Below, piece by piece: positions 1 through 4,487 of a stretch of 6,597 nt of DNA (position 1 is the stretch's first letter; each line of letters starts with the position of its first letter). The notes beneath the pieces are model-generated. The model was not told the DNA's origin and ran no database searches. It saw only the letters and a program-made list of their open reading frames with translations. Made by a program: the position numbers and the translations under genes. This DNA is from an uncultured bacterium (GTDB taxonomy: Bacteria; Bdellovibrionota_C; UBA2361; CAKMMH01), in NCBI GenBank assembly GCA_927798255.1, contig CAKMMH010000103.1, positions 1 to 6,597 on the forward strand. Direction: 5' to 3'.

Positions 1-63
1 GCAAAAATAAATTCTTCAAAGAAAACTTCACTTCTACTAAACTCCCTATGAATAGGATATTTT

Positions 64-1536
64 TTATTTTTTCAATTCTTCTTCTCTTTTCTTTGTATTT
101 TCCCTTGTACGTTCTAGCATTACTCTAAGTGATGGTAGCGATGAGAATTCAAAATAATACTGATAAGCAAAAAGTCCTTTTAGAAGCTTAACTCCAATAT
201 TCCAAAGACCTGAAATAATACCAACTAAAATTTTGCTTTTAAATACTAGCTTCCAAGGAACTGAAATACTTTCAAGCTTTTCAATTTTGCATGAATGATA
301 TTCTAAAAGCCTTTTAAGTGAGCTATATGTAAATAATCTTTTATGACGAAAATCAAGAATTCCTCTTATACCATAATTAAATGCACCAAATAGATGCATG
401 ATTCTTGTAAAAATAAAAGCAACATTTGCAATAACTCCATAGCATTTACTCTCCCCTGTTCTTTTTCCTTCTCTTAAATCAATAAGCAATTTTTCAATAT
501 CCGAAACACATTCAAAACTATCTATAAAAAATACTGCTTCGTATTTTTCATCACTTGTATTAAATATACCATGATCAAAATCAGGTTCTACGACATCAAT
601 ATTAAAATTTTCTTTTTCTAAATATTCTCTTACCTGATATTCTTTTTTATCAATTATAACAAGTGATTTTCCTTTTGTTTCTCTTAATTTATCAATTAAT
701 CTTTTTACTGACGTATCAAATGTAACCCTACTTGGTTTCTTTTTATATCTATCTTCTAAGTAATAACATGGATGATAAAAAATTCCCCAATCTTGAACCT
801 TAAATAACATACAAGCAATTAAAATTTTTCTTGCGTACTTAAGACCGTCAACATTACATTCTTCATCACCATAATATGTAGGAATTGGAATTTCTTTTAT
901 TCTTAATCCTTGTCCTACAAGTTGAATAATAATTTGCGTATCAAAATCATAATAATTTGAACTATACTGAAACGGCATCTTTTTAAGCGCGTTTACTGAA
1001 TACAATCTAAATCCTGAATGCCACTCAGTAAGAGAACTACCAAGCATCGAGTTTTCAATTTTTGTTAAAATTTTATTTCCTAAAAATTTATATTTTGGCA
1101 TACCGCCTTTTAACGCACCTTTAGGGTCCATCATTCTTGAGCCAAATACTGCATCTACTTCACCATCAACAAGAGGTTTAATAAGTGTAGGAATCATCTC
1201 TGGCGCATATTGCCCGTCACCATGTAAAAGTACAACATGATCAAAATTATTTTCTATTGCATATTCATAACCAATTTTTTGATTACCGCCAAATTGCTGA
1301 TTTACTGGATTAGCAAGAAGTGTGGTTTTAAATTTAGTATATGTTTTTAAGAACTCGTATCCAGCTTCAAAAGTTTTATCTTTTGATGCATCATCAATAA
1401 TTAAAATTTCAAAATCTACATTTGGATAATCAGTATGAAGAGATTCAGGAATTCTATCTAAAACTTTTCCTAGTAATTTCTCATGATTGTAACTAATTAT
1501 AAAAATTAAAACCTTAATCTTCTTTAGGTTATCCAT
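64..1536 (-). CDS. GT2 glycosyltransferase fused to a C-terminal SAM-methyltransferase-like domain
   Basis: 490 residues. The N-terminal part (about 7-250) is a GT-A fold family 2 glycosyltransferase of the dolichol-phosphate-mannose-synthase-like type. Visible are the strand-turn IISYNHE (13-19), the nucleotide-binding IDDASKD (47-53), the metal-site HGDGQY (105-110) and the acceptor-side SGFRLYS (174-180). Such enzymes move a sugar from a nucleotide or lipid-linked donor at the inner membrane face. Residues about 285-425 resemble the back half of a class I methyltransferase: YEAVFFIDSFECV (332-344), then GILDFRHKRLFT (392-403) and LFAYQYYFEF (455-464), a signature I associate with bifunctional GT2/methyltransferase proteins. 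The expected glycine-rich SAM loop is missing (IDKKEY at 295-300), so methyl transfer is doubtful. The ATG has a GAGG ribosome site (1542-1545) 5 bases upstream. A terminator separates it from rubrerythrin, so it needs its own promoter; only a weak TATAAA (1571-1576) is seen. The substrate is unknown. Confidence 0.85.
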   Translation of the reverse strand: MDNLKKIKVLIFIISYNHEKLLGKVLDRIPESLHTDYPNVDFEILIIDDASKDKTFEAGYEFLKTYTKFKTTLLANPVNQQFGGNQKIGYEYAIENNFDHVVLLHGDGQYAPEMIPTLIKPLVDGEVDAVFGSRMMDPKGALKGGMPKYKFLGNKILTKIENSMLGSSLTEWHSGFRLYSVNALKKMPFQYSSNYYDFDTQIIIQLVGQGLRIKEIPIPTYYGDEECNVDGLKYARKILIACMLFKVQDWGIFYHPCYYLEDRYKKKPSRVTFDTSVKRLIDKLRETKGKSLVIIDKKEYQVREYLEKENFNIDVVEPDFDHGIFNTSDEKYEAVFFIDSFECVSDIEKLLIDLREGKRTGESKCYGVIANVAFIFTRIMHLFGAFNYGIRGILDFRHKRLFTYSSLKRLLEYHSCKIEKLESISVPWKLVFKSKILVGIISGLWNIGVKLLKGLFAYQYYFEFSSLPSLRVMLERTRENTKKREEELKK

Positions 1537-1587
1537 GCCAACCTCAAAATTTTAAAATAAATTTAACTATTTTATATATAACAATTA

Positions 1588-1648
1588 AAAAGCCCTTAAA
1601 AAGAAAATGAGGTTTTTTATAACCATTAACTCTCTTTTAAGGGCTTTT
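1588..1648 (-). terminator. Rho-independent terminator after rubrerythrin
   Basis: A perfect 14-base inverted repeat (AAAAGCCCTTAAAA at 1588-1601 against TTTTAAGGGCTTTT at 1635-1648) encloses a 33-base loop. The loop contains a smaller stem (GGTT 1611-1614 with AACC 1621-1624). Read on the minus strand, the stem is followed by a T-rich stretch. It lies 18 bases past the rubrerythrin stop codon. The minus strand fits best; the A-rich flanks mean some plus-strand activity is possible. Confidence 0.8.
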
Positions 1649-1666
1649 CTTAAAAAATAAAAACTA

Positions 1667-2245
1667 CTACCAGTTTTCTTTTAATACTTCAAAATGTGCT
1701 TGTGGATGTAAACAAGCAGGACAAGTGTTTGGTGCAGCATCTCCCTCATGAACATATCCACAATTTAAGCATCTCCAATAAACTTTTCCATCTTTTTTAA
1801 ATACAGTGCCATTTTTAATATTTTCTGCAAGCGCTCTGTATCTTTTTTCATGTTGCTTTTCAGCAACTATAATTGCCTTATACATTGCAGCAATTTCTGG
1901 GAACCCTTCATCCTCTGCAGTTTTTGCAAAACATGGATAAGCTTCTTCCCATTCTTCTTTTTCACCACTTGCTGCAGCTTCTAAGTTTGCTAATGTATCC
2001 CCTATTTTTCCTGCAGGATAAGAAGCTGTGATTTCTACGCATCCTCCTTCTAAAAATTTGAACATTCTTTTTGCGTGTTCACTTTCTTGATTTGCAGTTT
2101 CTTCAAAAATTTCACTTATTTGTCTATAGCCTTCTTTTTTGGCAACAGAAGCAAAGAAAGTGTATCTATTTCTTGCTTGAGATTCACCTGCAAAAGATGT
2201 AAGTAAATTTTTCTCGGTTTGAGTTCCTTTTAATGATTTTTCCAT
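1667..2245 (-). CDS. rbr: Rubrerythrin (non-heme diiron peroxidase with rubredoxin domain)
   Basis: 192 residues, full length for a classical rubrerythrin. It reduces hydrogen peroxide in the cytoplasm of anaerobes, taking electrons through its own rubredoxin centre from rubredoxin or an NADH-linked reductase. The four-helix diiron domain (1-145) carries the expected ligands: E21 in [12 protein letters not shown]54 and H57 in QESEHAKR, E95 and E98 in GEKEEWEE, and E129 and H132 in AEKQHEKR. The C-terminal rubredoxin-like domain has C159-x2-C162 and C175-x2-C178, ending in the family-typical HPQAHFE. No key residue is missing. The start has AAGGA (2255-2259) 9 bases upstream, and the N-terminus matches relatives. 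It follows rsmG by 53 bp in the same direction, so read-through from rsmG is possible. No PerR-like operator is evident in that short gap. Confidence 0.97.
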   Translation of the reverse strand: MEKSLKGTQTEKNLLTSFAGESQARNRYTFFASVAKKEGYRQISEIFEETANQESEHAKRMFKFLEGGCVEITASYPAGKIGDTLANLEAAASGEKEEWEEAYPCFAKTAEDEGFPEIAAMYKAIIVAEKQHEKRYRALAENIKNGTVFKKDGKVYWRCLNCGYVHEGDAAPNTCPACLHPQAHFEVLKENW

Positions 2246-2280
2246 ATATAAAATTCCTTTATTTAATTTTTTACTACTCT

Positions 2281-2300
2281 AAAAAACTTAAAAATAAGTT
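2281..2300 (-). terminator. Weak hairpin with T-tail at the end of rsmG
   Basis: On the minus strand, AACTTA and TAAGTT enclose a TTTT loop, followed by four T. The stem is only six base pairs with one G-C (C-G) pair, and it abuts the rsmG stop codon (2299-2301). It could attenuate rsmG read-through into rubrerythrin rather than fully stop it. In such AT-rich DNA a chance occurrence is quite possible. Confidence 0.3.
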
Positions 2301-2967
2301 AACATAAAACCAACTTTTCCGCAATGACCAACCTATTTTGAGTGGTTATTAAAAGCTTTGATTTATCAATATTTTTAATAAAATCTTTATCCTTATTTAT
2401 ATCCTCCTCACTTTTTAAAAAAAGCATTTTTCCATTTTTCTTTAAGAAAGGCATAGCATAATTTATAAGCGCATCTAAGCTTGCAAGTGCACGGGCAGTA
2501 ACTTTTGAAAAACTTTCAAACTTTATTTTTTGATAATCTTGTATTGTACTATGAACCACGTCAACATCATCTAATTTAAGTTTTTTAATAATATAATTTA
2601 AAAAATCGATTCTTTTTAGTGATGAATCAAGAAGTGTTATTTTTAAGTTAGGAAATGCTATTTTTAAAGGAAGTCCTGGGAACCCAGCACCAGTTCCCAT
2701 ATCTAAAACAACGTCATCTTCATTAAAAGTTTCTTGTTTTAAAATAGATAGCGAATCAAGAAAATGTCGAGTTTCAACCTCTTCTTTTTTAACTCTTGTA
2801 AGATTAATTTTTTCATTCCATCTATACAAATCTTTAGCATAAGTATCAAAAAGTAAAACTTTACTTTCAATATCATCTATCTCTAACTCTTTTAAAAATT
2901 CAACAAGATTACTAATTTGCGAAGTTTTTAAAAATAAATCATCTCTGTTTAAACTAGTGCTTATCAT
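2299..2967 (-). CDS. rsmG: 16S rRNA (guanine527-N7)-methyltransferase RsmG
   Basis: 222 residues, within the usual 200-240 range. RsmG (GidB) methylates N7 of G527 in the 530 loop of 16S rRNA using SAM; its loss commonly gives low-level streptomycin resistance. Family motifs appear in order: WNEKINLTRVK (50-60), RHFLDSL (67-73), the SAM loop VLDMGTGAGFPGLPL (87-101), the acidic strand end plus helix LLDSSLKRIDFL (112-123), TARALASL (157-164) and GKMLFLKS (179-186). All core motifs look intact. The start ATG sits about 25-30 bases below a strong promoter (TTGAAA/TATAAT), with an AGAAG-type weak ribosome site. It stands apart from the parA/parB/mnmG partners it has in many bacteria, and is followed by rubrerythrin 53 bp downstream. 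Confidence 0.96.
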   Translation of the reverse strand: MISTSLNRDDLFLKTSQISNLVEFLKELEIDDIESKVLLFDTYAKDLYRWNEKINLTRVKKEEVETRHFLDSLSILKQETFNEDDVVLDMGTGAGFPGLPLKIAFPNLKITLLDSSLKRIDFLNYIIKKLKLDDVDVVHSTIQDYQKIKFESFSKVTARALASLDALINYAMPFLKKNGKMLFLKSEEDINKDKDFIKNIDKSKLLITTQNRLVIAEKLVLC

Positions 2968-2998
2968 ATTTTCTTCTTTAAATTCTTAGGATATTAAC

Positions 2999-3026
2999 AT
3001 TATAAAAAATTGACAAAAATTTTCAA
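2999..3026 (-). promoter_or_regulatory. Sigma-70-type promoter for rsmG
   Basis: On the minus strand the -35 is TTGAAA (3021-3026, 5 of 6 consensus), the spacer is 16 bases, and the -10 is a perfect TATAAT (2999-3004). Predicted transcription starts near 2992, leaving a leader of about 25 bases before the rsmG ATG at 2967. It interlocks with the plus-strand promoter at 3010-3037. Confidence 0.65.
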
Positions 3027-3037
3027 TCTTATACACT
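3010..3037 (+). promoter_or_regulatory. Sigma-70-type promoter for the 3115-3636 gene
   Basis: The -35 is a perfect TTGACA (3010-3015), the spacer is 16 bases, and the -10 is TACACT (3032-3037, 4 of 6 consensus). TATACA at 3030-3035 is a closer hexamer but has only 14-base spacing. The start would be near 3044, giving a leader of about 70 bases. That leader contains two GAGGCT copies (3065-3070, 3080-3085) of unknown meaning. Confidence 0.5.
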
Positions 3038-3114
3038 AATCGAACACTTTTTGAAAGCTTCTTTGAGGCTTACAAAACAGAGGCTAAAAATTTTCCAACA
3101 CGAAAGGGAAAAAT

Positions 3115-3636
3115 ATGGAAGATTATTCTTTCATTTATGCGGAGTTACACTTTAAAAAAACGTATGGCTTTTTTAATAAAGATATTGCATCTTCGTTAAA
3201 CGAATGGGAGCTTGCTATTTCACAAGCCCGAAAAAAGATTGAAAAATCTTATGAGGACTTTACATATTTTATGGACCTTCAATATGAAGGATACGATAAT
3301 GAAAACATTAAAAAGGCCTACGATTGGTTGACAAGGTTTGTAAAAAGTAGCGACGATATGGAAGATGAAATTTACATTGGAAACACAATTGTCGCTGTCA
3401 ATGATGTGTTAAGAGATAAAATCGTTTGCCTTTCTATCATCTCCACGGAATTTTATGCCACTCTAGAAGAACTCGGTGAAAACTTAGTAAACTTCATTTC
3501 TCTAAAAATTAGGAGGAATAAATGGCCAACTATCTTTCAAACAATGATTCTGGAAGCCATGGAACAAGAGGTGATTATTGAGGCTATTAAAGCTACAAAC
3601 CGTAATCTCGGCTTCGAATCTAAAATCGGTTTTTAA
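3115..3636 (+). CDS. Uncharacterised helical protein, 173 aa
   Basis: I do not recognise this protein. It is a complete 173-residue frame with its own promoter and an AAAGGG ribosome site (3103-3108) 6 bases before the ATG. The sequence looks soluble and mainly alpha-helical, rich in Glu, Asp and Lys. There is an acidic stretch around 79-86 (SSDDMEDE), a basic patch KIRRNK at 131-136, and no signal peptide or clear membrane segment. The single cysteine is C105. It is the only plus-strand gene here, divergent from rsmG and convergent with the acyltransferase, so it is probably monocistronic. A 15-bp tandem duplication begins inside its last codons and includes the stop. A consensus AGGAGG with a 19-codon frame lies inside it (3511-3581). 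Composition resembles its neighbours (about 34% G+C by my count), giving no sign of recent transfer. The role is unknown. Confidence 0.8.
   Translation: MEDYSFIYAELHFKKTYGFFNKDIASSLNEWELAISQARKKIEKSYEDFTYFMDLQYEGYDNENIKKAYDWLTRFVKSSDDMEDEIYIGNTIVAVNDVLRDKIVCLSIISTEFYATLEELGENLVNFISLKIRRNKWPTIFQTMILEAMEQEVIIEAIKATNRNLGFESKIGF
3511..3581 (+). other. Internal Shine-Dalgarno with nested 19-codon frame
   Basis: A perfect AGGAGG (3511-3516) lies 5 bases before an ATG (3522) in the +2 frame of the surrounding gene. That frame reads 19 codons (MANYLSNNDSGSHGTRGDY) to TGA at 3579-3581. The AGGAGG also encodes tandem Arg codons of the main protein. This is the strongest ribosome-site match in the window, yet it may be coincidental. 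The peptide is recorded as a possibility, not as a gene. Confidence 0.2.
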
Positions 3637-3655
3637 CAAGTCGGTTTTTAACAAG
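3626..3655 (+). repeat. Perfect 15-bp tandem duplication across a stop codon
   Basis: TCGGTTTTTAACAAG occurs twice without a gap, at 3626-3640 and 3641-3655. The first copy holds the stop codon of the upstream gene (TAA, 3634-3636). Because 15 is a multiple of three, the second copy provides another in-frame TAA (3649-3651). It looks like a replication-slippage duplication. Confidence 0.9.
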
Positions 3656-3678
3656 GTTTCCGTTTCTTAATATTCAAG

Positions 3679-3706
3679 GGGACAAATGTAGAAATACATT
3701 TTTCCC
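3679..3706 (+). terminator. GAAA-loop hairpin between convergent genes
   Basis: GGGACAAATGTA (3679-3690) and TACATTTTTCCC (3695-3706) pair at 11 of 12 positions around a GAAA tetraloop. On the plus strand it is followed by AATTTATTTT, a modest T-rich tail, so it most likely ends the 3115-3636 transcript. It also lies 3 bases past the acyltransferase stop codon, where the minus-strand tail is not T-rich; it may act weakly in both directions. Confidence 0.55.
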
Positions 3707-3709
3707 AAT

Positions 3710-4453
3710 TTATTTTAAATATTTGATTATCTTTGCGGGGCATCCTGCTACAACAACATTTTCAGGAACATCTTTATTTACAAATGAGTGAGCTCCGACA
3801 ACAGAATTATTTCCAATTTTTACACCATCTAAAATTGTAACCCTAGCACCTATCCAACAATTTTCCCCTATTTCTACTCCACCCTTAATATCCATTTTAT
3901 CTTCTATTCTAGATTTTCCTTTTTCTTGTATTAAGGTATGATTTCCAGGTCCTATATAAGAATATGCAGAAATAAGTGTGCTTTTTCCAATATAGATCTT
4001 ACTTTGAGTAGCAATACGGCAATTTGAACTTATATTTACTCCATCTTCTAGCGTAATATTTCCATTTTTAGAAATAACCATTGTGCCTTTTCCAAGAAGT
4101 ACCGCAGTGCCTATATTAATATTAGCGCTTTTACCTCTTGCGTCTAAAAGTACATCATTTTCTATTAGCGCTTTATTTCCGATACAAATTTTTGATGGAT
4201 TTCTTATTTCGACATTCTTTCCAAAATATGGACGTTTACCTAAGCTTTTTACAAATATTTTATAAACAAATATTCTTAAAGCCACGCCAAAAATACTAGG
4301 AATAAGATTTGCAAAAAATACCAAAAACTCATATGTAAATAAAGTTATATAAGATTTATTATCTCCTACTATTAAATCTTTATATAGCTTTAATGCTTTA
4401 TTATCACCTGTATATTTTTTTTGTGTTTCACTAATTTGTAAATTTGATGACAT
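3710..4453 (-). CDS. Left-handed beta-helix (hexapeptide-repeat) acyltransferase
   Basis: 247 residues. Residues about 78-225 are built of hexapeptide repeats of the LpxA/LacA/CysE/WcaF type, for example ICIGNKALIENDVLL (89-103), IYIGKSTLISAYSYIG (153-168) and VEIGENCWIGARVTIL (193-208). The family-typical end VVVAGCPAKIIK lies at 233-244. H172 in GPGNHT is the likely catalytic histidine. Such enzymes O- or N-acylate sugars of capsule, LPS or exopolysaccharide using acyl-CoA. The N-terminal region (35-68) is hydrophobic and may lie on or in the membrane, unlike the shorter soluble LacA type. The ATG at 4453 is the first available, since an in-frame TAA lies at 4460-4462. No Shine-Dalgarno is visible, suggesting weak or coupled translation. 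It follows the cysteine-rich gene by 34 bp with no terminator, so the two are probably co-transcribed. The substrate is unknown. Confidence 0.88.
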   Translation of the reverse strand: MSSNLQISETQKKYTGDNKALKLYKDLIVGDNKSYITLFTYEFLVFFANLIPSIFGVALRIFVYKIFVKSLGKRPYFGKNVEIRNPSKICIGNKALIENDVLLDARGKSANINIGTAVLLGKGTMVISKNGNITLEDGVNISSNCRIATQSKIYIGKSTLISAYSYIGPGNHTLIQEKGKSRIEDKMDIKGGVEIGENCWIGARVTILDGVKIGNNSVVGAHSFVNKDVPENVVVAGCPAKIIKYLK

Positions 4454-4487
4454 AATATTTTAAATCTAAAACTTATTACATTTAAAG

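Noticed and set aside
45..56. Small inverted repeat CCTATGAATAGG just after the glycosyltransferase stop
   Set aside because: The stem is four to five base pairs with a tiny loop and no T-tract on the minus strand; too weak to call a terminator. The first 63 bases show nothing else.
1667..2967. rsmG plus rubrerythrin as a functional stress module
   Set aside because: They are merely adjacent and co-directional; no known pathway links 16S rRNA methylation to peroxide reduction, and a weak hairpin lies between them.
3235..3250. AAGATT-GAAA-AATCTT hairpin in the orphan gene
   Set aside because: It is a six-pair AT-rich stem inside coding sequence, expected by chance at this composition, with no T-tail.
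4083..4265. 60-codon plus-strand open frame
   Set aside because: It lies antisense within the well-supported acyltransferase, has no ribosome site, and its protein looks like arbitrary hydrophobic sequence.
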